Source: Conchocele bisecta
Lineage: Eukaryota; Mollusca; Bivalvia; Lucinida; Thyasiridae
Length of the DNA: 64,000 nt
Direction of reading: 5' to 3'
NCBI GenBank assembly: GCA_029237695.1
Contig: CM055277.1
Location: 37,730,242-37,794,241 of the forward strand
The stretch's first letter is position 1, and every line of letters begins with the position of its first letter. Positions 41,773 through 56,300 of this stretch are shown here, one piece after another. Under the pieces are notes generated by a model, which was not told the DNA's origin, did not search any database, and saw only the letters and a list, made by a program, of their open reading frames with translations. Both the position numbers and the translations under genes were made by a program.

Positions 41773-42777
41773 TTTATGCCCCCGCCACCGAATGGTGAGG
41801 GGGCCATATAGTGTTACCGGCGTCCGTACGTACGTAACGTACGTCCGTACGTACGTACGAAACCTTAACGCTCGGATCTCCTTCACATTGCACATACGCA
41901 TTGCTCCAATGGTCCTCTACTGCCCTGTGACAAATCCACATTCGTCCCGCCCCCACTAAGCCCAGGGTCAAGGTCACAGACTTGGTGCGTTCGAAACCTT
42001 AACGCTGGGTAAATGGCTTATAATTTCTGTTTCCTTGCTCGGATCTGCTTCACATTGCACACACGCATTGCTCCAATGGTCCTCTACCAGCCTGTGACAA
42101 ATCCACATTCGTCCCGCCCCCGCTAAGCCCAAGGTCACAGACTTGGTGCGTTCCAATGGTCCTCTGCCACCCTGTGAGAAATCCACATTCGTGCCTCCCC
42201 CGCTAAGCCCAGGGTCAAGGTCACCTACTTGGTGCGTTCGAAACCTTAACGCCGGGTAAATGGCTAACTGTTTCCTTGCTCGACGCTTCACATTTCACAC
42301 ATATTGCTCCAAAGGTCCTCTGCCACCCTGTGACAAATCCACATTCGTACCGCCCCCGCCAAGCCCAGGGTCAAGGTCACATACTTGGTGCGTTCGAAAC
42401 CTTAACGCGGGTAAATGCCTTATAATTTCTGTTTCCTTGCTCGGATCTGCTTCACATTTCACACACGCATTGCTCCAATGGTCCTCTGCCACCCTGTGAC
42501 AAATCCACTTCGTCCGCCCCGCCAAAGCCCGGGGCAAGGTCACATCTTGGTGCGTTCGAAACCTTAACCTGGGTAAATGCCTTTATAATTTCTGTTCCTT
42601 GTCGGTCTGCTTCCACTTTCACACACGCTTGCTCCAATGGTCCTCTGCCACCCTGTGACAAATTCTAATTCAAATATGCCTTCTTTTCTTTGGCAAAATC
42701 CACGGATTCAAATATGCTTCCTTTTCCTCTTTGGCTGACAGCGGGGGCATTCGTGTGCCGACAGGCCACATTTCTAG
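41773..42777 (+). mobile_element. Helitron-like tandem-repeat element 1
   Basis: The left end has a hairpin GCCCCCGCCACC/GGTGAGGGGGC and then a GTAC run (41822-41862). The core has about five units with CATTGCTCCAATGGTCCTCT, CAAATCCACATTCGTC and GTTCGAAACCTTAACGC. The right end is TGTGCCGACAGGCCACATTT followed by CTAG and T. A short hairpin before CTAG/T is the 3' hallmark of Helitrons. The element at 60656-62837 has the same 3' end. Confidence 0.7.
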
Positions 42778-42796
42778 TTTAATTTGTTTTATTTTT

Positions 42797-45312
42797 AGCT
42801 CGCCTGCACGAAGTGCAGAAGAGTTTATGTCATACCCCCGGCGTCGTCGGCGTTAGCCAGCGTCGTCCACAAACATAACGTTGGGTAAATGTCTTCCTTT
42901 CACGGAACACCTTGTTATTTCATATAAGCATTCCTCAGATGACCCTCTATCATGATGTAGCAAATCCATTACCCACCACCCAGCCCTTACCCCAAGGTCC
43001 AGGTCACAAACTTGTCACATTCATAAATTTAACTTTGGGTAAATATCTTATAACTTCTGTTTCCTTTCATGGAACACCTTGTTATTTCATACATGCATTC
43101 CTCAGATGACCCTCTATCATGCAATAGCAAATCCATGACCCAGCCCTTACCCCAAGGTCAAGGTCACAAACTTGGCACATTCATAAACTTAACGTTGGGT
43201 AAATGTCTTATAACTTCTGTTTCCTTTCACAGAACACCTTGTTATTTCATACATGCATTCCTCAGATGACCCTGTATCATGCTGTAGCAAATCCATGATC
43301 CACCACCCAGCCCTTACCCCAAGGTCAAGGTCACAAACTTAGCACATTCATAAACTTAACGTTGGGGTAAATGTTTTATAACATCTGTTTCCTTTCATGG
43401 AATGCCTTGATATTTCATACATGCATTTATCTGATGATAATCTATCATGCTTATTGCTATAGCAAATCCATGACCCAGCGGCCATCCCTTACCTCAAGGT
43501 CAAGGTCACAAACTTAGCACATTCATAAACTTAACATTGGGGTAAATGTCTTATAACTTCTGTTTCCTTTCATGGAACGCCTTGTTATTTCATACATGCA
43601 TTCCCCAGATGACCCTCTATCATGCTGTAGCAAATCCATGACCCACCACCCAGCCCTTACCCCAAGGTCAAGGTCACAAACTTGGCACATTCATAAACTT
43701 AACGTTGGGTAAATGTCTGATAACTTCTGTTTCCTTTCATGGAACACCTTGTTATTTCATACATGCATTCCACAGATGACCCTGTATCATGCTGTAGCAA
43801 ATCCATGACCCACCACCCAGCCCTTACCGCAAGGTCAAGGTCACAAACTTAGCACATTTATAATCTTAACTTTGGGTAAATGTCTTATAACATCTGTTTC
43901 CTTTCATGGAACGCCTTGATATTTCATACATGCATTCATCTGATGATACTCTATCGTGCTATAGCAAATCCATGACCCACCGTCTATCCCTTACCCCAAG
44001 GTCAAGGTCACAAACTTAGTACATTCATAAACTTAATGTTGGGGTAAATGTCTGTTTCCTTTCATGGAACGCCTTGCTATTTCATACATTCCTCAGATGA
44101 CCCTCTATCATGCTGTAGCAAATCCACAACCCACCATCCAACCCTTACCCAAAAGTCAAGGTCACAAACATAGCATGTTCATAAACTTAACGTTGGGGGT
44201 AAATGTTGTGTAACTTCTGTTTCTTTACACTTTGAACACCTTGATATTTCATACATGCATTCATCTGATGATACTCTATCATGCTATAGCAAATCCATGA
44301 CCAACCTCCACCCCTTTCCCAAAGGTCACGGTCACAAACTTGGCACATTCATAAACTTAAAGTTGGGGTAAATGTCTTATAACATCTGTTTCCTTTCATG
44401 GAACGCCTTGATAATTCATACACGCATTCATCTGATGATACTCTATCGTGCTATAGCAATTCCATGACCCACCGCCCACCCCTTACCCCAAGGTCAAGGT
44501 CACAAACTTGACACATTCATAAACTTAACGTTGGGGTAAATGTCTCATAACAACTGTTTCCTTTGATGGAATGCCTTGATATTTCATACATACATTCCTC
44601 AGATGACCCTGTATCATGCTGTAGCAAATCCAGAACCCACCACCCAACCCTTACCCCAAGGTCACAAACTTAGCATGTTCATAAACTTTACATTGGGGTA
44701 AATGTTGTGTAACGTCTGTTTCTTTACACTTTAAACGCTTTGATATTTCATACATGCATTCATCCGATGATCCTCTATTGTGCTACAGCAAATCCATGAC
44801 CCACCCCACCCCTTTCCCCAAGATCAACATCATAAACTTAACGTTGGAGTAAATGTCTTTTTATAACTTCTGTTTCTTTACAGGGAACACCTTCATATTT
44901 CATACATGCATTCATCTGATAATATTCTATTGTGCTACAGCAAATCCATGACCCACCCCCCACCCCTGTTGCCAAGGTCACAAACTTAGCACATTTATAT
45001 ATGCATTCCTCATGTGAATAGCTATCATGCTGTAGAAAATCACCAACTTAGTGTGTTCATAAACTTAACGCTGGGTTAAATTTTGTTTTCCTTCTCATTT
45101 CAGGGAGCGCATTGATATTTCATACATGCATTCATCTTCATATGCTATATCATGCTATATCAAATCCACGATCCACCTTCCACCACTGACCTCAATGTCA
45201 AGGTCCACCGCACACCCCTTATCCCAAGGTCAAGTTATATAATATTCACTGTGACAAGTTTGAATGAAGGCTGCCAACAGGCGAGCTTCGTTGTCTTCTG
45301 ACAACTCTTGTT
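42797..45312 (+). mobile_element. Pearl/Helitron-like tandem-repeat element 2
   Basis: Left arm AGCTCGCCTGCACGAAGTGC with hairpin CTGCAC/GTGCAG, right arm AACAGGCGAGCTTCG with hairpin GTTGTC/GACAAC followed by TCTTGTT. Core of about 15 units of roughly 165 bp with CATGCATTCCTCAGATGACC, CAAATCCATGACCCACC, CCAAGGTCAAGGTCACAAAC and CATAAACTTAACGTTGGG. No coding capacity. Confidence 0.75.
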
Positions 45313-45961
45313 GTATCATTTGTTCCGTATTTAATAAGGAAGAAAATCAAGAATACATTTGTAAAAGTAAAATACGCATTGACTTTGAAATCTGGGGGTA
45401 TAATACTCTTTAGATACAAACTTATCTGGAGCGCTGTACATTTACGGCTACATGTACATAATCTGTATGTTAAGTACTACACTGTGAAAGCTGTACACAT
45501 GTCTGACAGTACAAACTGTCACTGAGTGCTTATTCATGCATGTGCAAAAATTTACTTGTAATTGTCGACCTGCCGAGCAAATGAATTCTTTATATGACAT
45601 GTCATGAGAAAATGGGGTAGGCGTGGCTCATCGTACATGTACATGTACACCTGTTCATCTCAACCCAATCCTTACCACGCCTCCCACCTCAAAATAAATC
45701 TCTGTCCATGTATATACATGTACATGTATTCACATATCACATTACCGGTAAATGCAGCTTTATTCAACTGCAATAGTCTTGTAATGGCCTCGTCAGACTT
45801 CTGATAGACCGATTGTGGGTTTGAGCCTCACAAGAAGCATGCCCCAGCTGTAAATCGGTGACTTTGCATCCGGTAACCATTATCAGTATAATAATGCTGC
45901 CTCATCACATGTAAATTGGTTGGTGAGGGGATAAGGTTAGTGATAACAAGCCTTTATTCTA
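45313..45961. other. Stretch without recognisable gene
   Basis: GTGGGTTTGAGCCTCACAAG near 45814 looks like a diverged pol III B box, perhaps an old SINE remnant, but no A box was found. No gene seen. Confidence 0.4.
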
Positions 45962-46030
45962 CAGTGAAACCTCTCTAAACCGGACACCTTGGGAGGTCCC
46001 CAGGGTGTCCGGCTTAGAGAGGTTACACTG
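45962..46030. mobile_element. 69-bp palindromic micro-MITE flanked by TA
   Basis: CAGTGAAACCTCTCTAAACC ... and its complement GGCTTAGAGAGGTTACACTG pair along almost the whole length, with TA on both sides. CAGT ends and TA flanks fit a Tc1/mariner or pogo derivative. Confidence 0.75.
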
Positions 46031-46392
46031 TAAATCAGACATTTGATCAGTCTGAGCCATATTGTGTGCTATACGATCGTTTTTATCTGTAACATACATT
46101 TTCACTTCCGGAGTGACTTGCTGTATGATCAATCAATATCAGTTATGAAATTCCAGTGTTTTGTTCAGTTAAAAGGTTACAACCATCCCACACACAATCG
46201 GTGGTTAACACACACATATTTGACGCACCTACCGGTATACCATTACTGTAATTGTATCGAGTTTCATGGGATATCCTTTTCCACATAATGTTTACCACAA
46301 TACTGGTACCTGGTACATAGTACATGTATTGTCCGCTCAATGTAACTTGTCCATTTGAACTTTTACCGGAATATTCATGAGGATATTATAAG

Positions 46393-46565
46393 TTATTGTG
46401 ATTCTACACAGGCTATATGGTGTAATATTGCCCGTCTGGAGGTATCGCCGAGGGTGAACATACCTTCAGACGGGCAATATTACACCATATAGCTATATCG
46501 CCGAGGGTGAACATGCCTCCAGACGGGCAATATTACACCATATAGCCTGTGTAGAATCACAATAA
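46393..46565. repeat. Foldback with a duplicated right arm
   Basis: The left arm TTATTGTGATTCTACACAGG ... CAATATTGCCCGTCTG-type sequence pairs with the right end. The right-arm piece CAGACGGGCAATATTACACC occurs twice (about 46463 and 46523), each preceded by TATCGCCGAGGGTGAACAT. Confidence 0.85.
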
Positions 46566-47319
46566 CGTATTTGTCATACCGCAGATCCTGTATTTGGCCG
46601 TATAAACATAACTCTTCTTTTGATCTTTGCGTTTTTTCAGGAAGAAAAATAATCCGAGATTCAATTTTCTACCGTCATTCTTAATATAAAGGCGTAAATG
46701 AACGTTTTGTTTTTTTATTAAACGAAAACAAACTAAATATGGGGTAAGAAATCCATCGAAAACGACTTTATGACAGTTTTTTTATATCGTGTAATTTAAT
46801 TTATATTCCACTGCTCTATCGATCTGTTCTCCCCCCTTTGGCGCCTCTAGAATAATGCGACTGGTTCCCAAACATTCGCTGTCATTGCTACGCCGCGGTT
46901 TCGTGCGTGGAACCCATAGTTTGTGACCTAAATATAGCCGTGTCACGAAGGCAAGCGCCGTTGAGATTTGAAAAAGCATTTTCGTTATTTTTGCTAATTT
47001 TTCGCTCATATTTTGATGAGCGAAGAATATTTATGGAAAAATAAACAATATATACTGGTGTTGAGTGTACAATTTGTTACTTGTATTGATAAATTCGGGG
47101 TTTTATTGTGTTTAGTGAGGAATACAATTCGCAATCGGTAGACGTTTGCAAAATGTTCTTCATTGGACGCGAGGCGCCGGAGGGGAATCGCAATTCCTGT
47201 ATGTCCGACGGCCTTGGCAGGTCATATAATATATATGACCAGGCAAGCTAGCCAATCTAAAGCCGAGAAACTTATCTGCGGTATGACAAACATATATACA
47301 TGTACATGTAGCGTTAGTG
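46566..47319. other. Stretch without recognisable gene, left of the 51-bp array
   Basis: No repeat boundary or coding region recognised. ACATATATACATGTACATGT leads into the array. Confidence 0.4.
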
Positions 47320-50300
47320 CATGTACAAGTTTACATGAACGTACATGCTTGTGTGCACATTAGTCACACTTCAGTCCTTATTTACATGAACGTACATGCT
47401 TGTGTGCACATTAGTAACACTTCAGTCCTTATTTACATGAACGTACATGCTTGTGTGCACATTAGTAACACGTTCAGTCATTAATGTACATGAATCGTTA
47501 CATGCTTGTGTGCACATTAGTAACACACTTCAGTCCTTAATTTACATGAACGTACATGCTTGTGTGCACATTTAGTAAACACTTCAGTCATTATTTACAT
47601 GAACGTACATGCTTGTGTGCACATTTAGTAAACACTTCAGTCCCTTATGTACATGAACGTTACATGCTTGTGTGCACATTAGTAACACTTCAGTCCTTAT
47701 TTACATGAACGTACATGCTTGTGTGCACATTAGTAACACTTCAGTCATTATTTACATGAACGTACATGCTTGTGCGCACATTAGTAACACTTCAGTCCTT
47801 ATTTACATGCACGTACATGCTTGTGCGCACATTAGTAACACTTCAGTCCTTATTTACATGAACGTACATGCTTGTGCGCACATTAGTCACACTTCAGTCC
47901 TTATTTACATGAACGTACATGCTTGTGTGCACATTAGTAACACTTCAGTCCTTATTTACATGAACTACATGCTTGTGCGACATTAGTAACACTTCAGTCC
48001 TCATTTACATGAACGTACATGCTTGTGCGCACATTAGTCACACTTCAGTCCTTATTTACATGAACGTACATGCTTGTGCGCACATTAGTAACACTTCAGT
48101 CCTTATTTACATGACAGCGTACATGCTTGTATTGCGCACATTAGTCACACTTCAGTCCTTATTTACATGAACGTTACTGCTTGTGTGCACATTAGTAACA
48201 CACTTCAGTCCTTATTTACATGAACGTACATGCTTGTGCGCACATTAGTCACACTTCAGTCCTTATTTACATGAACGTACATGCTTGTGCGCACATTAGT
48301 CACACTTCAGTCCTTATTTACATGAACGTACATGCTTGTTTTTGCGCACATTAGTCACACTTCAGTCCTTATTTACATGAACGTACATGCTTGTGCGCAC
48401 ATTAGTCACACTTCAGTCCTTATTTACATGAACGTACATGCTTGTGCGCACATTAGTAACACTTCAGTCCTTATTTACATGCACGTACATGCTTGTGCGC
48501 ACATTAGTCACACTTCAGTCCTTATTTACATGAACGTACATGCTTGTGTGCACATTAGTAACACACTTCAGTCCTTATTTACATGAACGTACATGCTTGT
48601 GCGCACATTAGTCACACTTCAGTCCTTATTTACATGAACGTACATGCTTGTGCGCACATTAGTCACACTTCAGTCCTTATTTACATGAACGTACATGCTT
48701 GTGCGCACATTAGTCACACTTCAGTCCTTATTTACATGCACGTACATGCTTGTGCGCACATTAGTAACACTTCAGTCCTTATTTACATGAACGTACATGC
48801 TTGTGCGCACATTAGTCACACTTCAGTCCTTATTTACATGCACGTACATGCTTGTGCGCACATTAGTAACACTTCAGTCCTTATTTACATGAACGTACAT
48901 GCTTGTGCGCACATTAGTCACACTTCAGTCCTTATTTACATGAACGTACATGCTTGTGCGCACATTAGTAACACACTTCAGTCCTTATACATGCACGTAC
49001 ATGCTTGTGAGCACATTAGTAACACATTCAGTTCCTTATTTACATGAACGTACATGCTTGTGCGCACATTAGTAACACTTCAGTCCTTATTTACATGAAC
49101 GTACATGCTTGTGCGCACATTAGTAACACTTCAGTCCTTATTTACATGAACGTACATGCTTGTGCGCACATTAGTAACACACTTCAGTCCTTATTTACAT
49201 GAACGTACATGCTTGTGCGCACATTAGTAACACTTCAGTCCTTATTTACATGCACGTACATGCTTGTTGCGCACATTAGTAAAACACATTCAGTCCTTAT
49301 TTACATGAACGTACATGGCTTGTGCGCACATTAGTCACACTTCAGTCCTTTATTTACATTGAACGTACATGCGGAATTTGTGCGCACATTAGTCACACAT
49401 TTACCAGTCCTTATTTACATGCACGTACATGCTTGTGCGCACATTAGTAACACTTCAGTCCTTATTTACATGAACGTACATGCTTGTGCGCACATTAGTC
49501 ACACTTCAGTCCTTATTTACATGAACGTACATGCTTGTGCGCACATTAGTAACACTTCAGTCCTTATTTACATGCACGTACATGCTTGTGTGCACATTAG
49601 TCACACTTCAGTCCTTATTTACATGCACGTACATGCTTGTGTGCACATTAGTAACACTTCAGTCCTTATTTACATGCACGTACATGCTTGTGTGCACATT
49701 ATAACCACTACAATTCCAGTTTTTTTTTATTTACATGAACGTACATGCTTTGTGTGCACATTAGTCACACTTCAGTCCTTATTTACATGCACGTACATGC
49801 TTGTGTGCACATTAGTAACACTTCAGTCCTTATTTACATGAACGTACATGCTTGTGCGCACATTAGTAACACTTCAGTCCTTATTTACATGCACGTACAT
49901 GCTTGTGTGCACATTAGTAACACTTCAGTCCTTATTTACATGAACGTACATGCTTGTGCGCACCATTAGTAACACACTTCAGTCCTTTTTTACATGAACT
50001 ACATGCTTGTGTGCACATTAGTAACACATTTCAGTCATTATTTACATGCACGTACATGCTTGTGTGCACATTAGTAACACTTCAGTCCTTATTTACATGA
50101 ACGTACATGCTTGTGCGCACATTAGTAACACTTCAGTCCTTATTTACATGAACGTACATGCTTGTGTGCACATTAGTAACACTTCAGTCCTTATTTACAT
50201 GCACGTACATGCTTGTGTGCACATTAGTAACACTTCAGTCCTTATTTACATGAACTAACATGCTTGTGTGACATTAGTAACACTTCTTGTCCTTATATAC

Positions 50301-53300
50301 ATGAACGTACTTATGTTTGCACATTAGTAACACTTCAGTCCTTATTTTACATGCAACGTACATGCTTGGTGCACATTAGTAAACATTCAGTCCTTAGTTT
50401 TTACATGAACGTACATGCTTGTGTGCACATTAGTCACACACTTCGTCCTTATTTACATGCACGTACATGCTTGTGTGCACATTAGTAACACAACTTCAGT
50501 CCTTATTTAACATGCACGTACATGCTTGTTGCGCCACATTAGTAACACACTTCAGTCCTTATTTACATGAACGTACATGCTTGTGCGCACATTAGTAACA
50601 CACTTCAGTCCTTATTTACATGCACGTACATGCTTGTGTGCACATTAGTAACACTTCAGTCCTTATTTACATGAACGTACATGCTTGTGTGCACATTAGT
50701 AACACTTCAGTCCTTATTTACATGCACGTACATGCTTGTGCGCACATTAGTAACACTTCAGTCCTTATTTACATGAACGTACATGCTTGTGTGCACAAAA
50801 GTAACGTAACACTTCAGTCCATATTTACATGGCACGTACATGCTTGTGCCACAATTAGTTAACACTTCAGTCCTTATTTACATGAACGTACATGCTTGTG
50901 TGCACATTAGTAACACTTCAGTCCTTATTTACATGAACGTACATGCTTGTGTGCACATTAGTAACACTTCAGTCCTTATTTACATGCACGTACATGCTTG
51001 TGTGCACATTAGTAACACTTCAGTCCCATTATTTTACATGAACGTACATTGCTGTGCACATTAGTAACACTTCAGTCCTTATTTACATGAACCCGTACAT
51101 GCTTGTGTGCACATTAGTAACACACTTCAGTCACTTATTATTTACATGCACGTACATGCTTGTGTGGCACTTAGTAACACTTCAGTCCTTATTTACATGA
51201 ACGTACATGCTTGTGTGCACATTAGTCACACTTCAGTCCTTTTTATTTACATGCACGTACAATGCTTGTGTGCACATTAGTAACACTTCAGTCCTTATTT
51301 TTACATGCACGTACATGCTTGTGCACATTAGTAACACTTCAGTCCTTATTTACATGAACGTACATGCTTGTGTGCACCATTAGTAACAATCAGCATCCTT
51401 TATTTATACATGAACGTACATGCTTGGTGCACATTAGTAACACTTCATTCACCTTATTTACATGCACGTACTATGCTTGTGTGCACATTAGTAACACACT
51501 TCAGTTCCTCCTTATTACATGCACGTACATGCATGTGCGCACATTAGTAACACTTCAGTCATTATTTACATGAACGTACATGCTTGTGTGCACATTAGTA
51601 ACACTTCAGTCCTTATTTACATGAACGTACATGCTTGTGTGCACATTAGTAACACTTCAGTCATTATTTACATGAACGTACATGCTTGTGCGCACATTAG
51701 TAACACTTCAGTCCTTATTTACATGAACGTACATGCTTGTGTGCACATTAGTAACACACTTCAGTCCTTATTTACATGCACGTACATGCTTGTGCGCACA
51801 TTAGTAACACTTCAGTCCTTATTTACTACAAGAACGTACATGCTTGTGTGCACAATTAGTAACACTTCAGTCCTTATTTACATGCACGTACATGTCTTGT
51901 GCACATTAGCACACTTCAGTCCTTATTTTACATGAACGTACATGCTTGTGTGCACATTAGTCACACCTTCGCAGTCCTTATGTACATGAATCGTACATGC
52001 TTGTGTGCACATTAGTACAACTTCAGTCCTTATTTACTTGCACGTACATGCTTTGTGTGCACATTAGTAACACTTCAGTCCTTATTTACATGAACGTACA
52101 TGCTTGTGCGCACATTAGTAACACTTCAGTCATTATTTACATGAACGTACATGCATGTGTGCACATTCAGTAACACTTTCAGTTCCTTATTTACATGCAC
52201 GTACAAAGCTTGTTGTGCACATTAGTAACACTCAGTCTTATTTACCACCATGAACGTACATGCTTGTGCGCACATTAGTAACACTTCAGTCCTTATTTAC
52301 ATGCACGTACATGCTTGTGTGCACATTAGTAACACTTCAGTTCCATTATTTACATGCACGTACATGGCTTGTTGCGCACATTTAGTAAACACACTTCAGT
52401 CCTTATTTACATGAACGTACATGCTTGTGTGCACATTAGTCACACTTCAGTCATTATTTACATGCACGTACATGCTTGTGCGCACATTAGTAACACACTT
52501 CAGTCCTTATTTACATGAACGTACATGCTTGTGTGCACATTAGTAACACTTCAGTCATTATTACATGCACGTTACATGCTTGTGCGCACATTAGTCACCA
52601 CACTCAGCTCCTTATTTTACATGCACGTACATGCTTGTGTGCACATTAGTCACACTTCAGTCCTTATTTACATGCACGTACATGCGTGTGCAGCAATTAG
52701 TAACACTTCAGTCCTTATTTACATGAAATTCGTACATGCTTGTGTGAACATTAGTAACACTATCAATCATTATTTACATGCAACGTTACTTGCTTGTGCG
52801 CACATTAGTAACACACTTCAGTCCTTATTTACATGAACGTACATGCTTGTGTGCACATTAGTAACACTTCAGTCCTTATTTACATGCACGTACATGCTTG
52901 TGCGCACATTAGTAACACTTCAGTCCTTATTTACATGCACGTACATGCTTGTGTGCACATTAGTAACACACTTCAGTCCTTATTTACATGAACGTACATG
53001 CTTGTGTGCACATTAGTCACACTTCAGTCATATTTTTTACATGAACGTACATGCTTGTGTGCACATTAGTCCACGCTTCAGTCCTTATTTACATGAACGT
53101 ACATGCTTGTGTGCACATTAGTAACACTTCAGTCCTTATTTACATGAACGTACATGCTTGTGTGCACATTAGTAACACTTCAGTCCTTATTTACATGCAC
53201 GTACATGCTTGTGTGCACATTAGTAACACTTCAGTCCTTATTTACATGAACGTACATGCTTGTGCGCACATTAGTCACACTTCAGTCATTATTTACATGA

Positions 53301-56300
53301 ACGTACATGCTTGTGTGCACATTAGTCACACTTCAGTCATTATTTACATGAACGTACATGCTTGTGTGCACATTAGTCACACTTCAGTCCTTATTTACAT
53401 GAACGTACATGCTTGTGTGCACATTAGTAACACTTCAGTCCATTATTTACAGGAAGTACATTGCTTGTGCGACATTAGTAACACTTCAGTCCGGTTATTT
53501 ACATGAACGTTACATTGCTTGTTTGTGCACATTAGTCCACACTTCAGTTCATTATTTACATGAAATTAACGTACTGCTTGTGTGCACATTAGTCCCACAC
53601 TTCAGTCCTTATTTACATGAACGTACATGCTGTGTGCACATTAGTAACACTTCAGTCCTTATTACATTGAACGTAACGTAGCTGTTGCGGCACAATTAGT
53701 AACACTTCAGTCCTTATTTACATGCACGTACATGCTTGTGTGCACATTAGTAACAACACTTCAGTCCTTATTTACATGAACGGTACATGCTTGTGCGCAC
53801 ATTAGTAACACTTCAGTCCTTATTTACATGCACGTACATGCTGTGTGCACAGTTAGTAACACTCAGTCCTTATTTACATGCAGTACATGCTTGTGTGCAC
53901 ATTAGGTCACACTTCAGTCCTAATTTACATGCACGTACATGCTTGTTGTGCACATAGTTCACACTTCTAGTCCTTATTTTACAATGAACGTACAGATGTG
54001 TGCGCACATTGTAACACTTCAGTCCTTATTTACATGCAACGTACATGCTTGTGTGCACATTAGTCACTAACACTTCAGTCCTTATTTACATGAACGTACA
54101 TGCTTGTGCGCACATTAGTAACCACTTCAGTCCTTATTTACATGAACGTACATGCTTGTGCGCACATTAGGTCAACACTTCAGTCCTTATTTTACATGAA
54201 CGTACATGCTGTGGCACAATAAGTCACACAACACGTCAGTGCTTATTTACATTGCACGTACATGCTTTCTGTGCACATTTAGTAACACTTCAGTCCTTAT
54301 TACATGAACGTACATGCTTGTGCGCACATTAGTAACACTTCAGTCCTTATACATGCTACGTACATGCTTGTGTGCACATTAGTCACACTTCAGTCCTTAG
54401 TTTACATGCACGTACATGCTTGTGCGCACATTAGTAAAAACACACTTCAGTCCTTATTTACATGAACGTACATGCTTGTGTGCACATTAGTAACACTTCA
54501 GTCATTATTTACATGCACGTACATGCTTGTGTGCACATTAGTAACACACTTCAGTCCTTATTTACATGCACGTACATGCTTGTGTGCACATTAGTCACAC
54601 TTCAGTCCTTATTTACATGCACGTACATGCTTGTGCGCACATTAGTAACACACTTCAGTCCTTATTTACATGAACGTACATGCTTGTGTGCACATTAGTA
54701 ACACTTCAGTCCATTATTTACATGCACGTACATGCTTGTGTGCACATTAGTAACACACTTCAGTCCTATTTTTACATGCACGTACATGCTTGTGCGCACA
54801 TTAGTAACACACTTCAGTCCTTATTTACATGAACGTACATGCTTGTGTGCACATTAGTAACACTTCAGTCATTATTTACATGCACGTACATGCTTGTGTG
54901 CACATTAGTAACACACTTCAGTCCTTATTTACATGCACGTACATGCTTGTGTGCACATTAGTAACACTTCAGTCCTTATTTACATGAACGTACATGCTTG
55001 TGTGCACATTAGTAAAACACTTCAGTCCTTAATACATGCACGTACATGCTTTGTTGTGCAACATTAGTAACACACCTTCAGTCCTTATTTACATGCACGT
55101 ACATGCTTGTGTGCACATTAGTAACACTTCAGGTCATTATTTACATGAACGTACATGCTTGTGTGCACATTAGTAACACACTTCAGTCCTTATTTACATG
55201 CACGTACATGCTTGTGTGCACATTAGTAACACTTCAGTCCTTATTTACATGAACGTACATGCTTGTGTGCACATTAGTAAACACTTCAGTCCTTATTATT
55301 TACATGAACGTACATGCTTGTGTGCACATTAGTAACACTTCAGTCCTTATTTACATGCACGTACATGCTTGTGTGCACATTAGTAACACTTCAGTCCTTA
55401 TTTACATGAACGTACATGCTTGTGTGCACATTAGTAACACTTCAGTCATTATTTACATGAACGTACATGCTTGTGTGCACATTAGTAACACTTCAGTCCT
55501 TATTTACATGCACGTACATGCTTGTGTGCACATTAGTAACACACTTCAGTCCTTAATTATTTACATGCACGTACATGCTTGTGTTGCACAATTAGTAACA
55601 CTTCAGTCCATTATTTACATTGCACGTACATGCTTGTGTTGCACATTAGTAACACACTTCAGTCCTTATTTACATGAACGTACATGCTTGTGTGCACATT
55701 AGTAACACTTCAGTCCTTATTTACATGAACGTACATGCTTGTGTGCACATTAGTAACACACTTCAGTCCTTATTTACATGAACGTACATGCTTGTGTGCA
55801 CATTAGTAACACACTTCAGTCATTATTTACATGCACGTACATGCTTGTGTGCACATTAGTAACACACTTCAGTCCTTATTTACATGCACGTACATGCTTG
55901 TGTGCACATTAGTAACACACTTCAGTCCTTATTTACATGAACGTACATGCTTGTGTGCACATTAGTAACACTTCAGTCCTTAATTACATGCACGTACATG
56001 CTTGTGTGCACATTAGTAACACTTCAGTAAACATTATTTATCATGCACGTACATGCTTGTGTGCACATTAGTAACACTTCAGTCCTTATTTACATGAACG
56101 TACATGCTTGTGTGCACATTAGTAACACTTCAGTCCTTATTTACATGAACGTACATGCTTGTGTGCACATTAGTAACACTTCAGTCCATTATTTACATGC
56201 AACGTAACTGCTTGTGTGCACATTAGTAACACTTCAGTCCTTATTTACATGAACGTACATGCTTGTGTGCACATTAGTTTATAACACACTTCAGTCCGTA

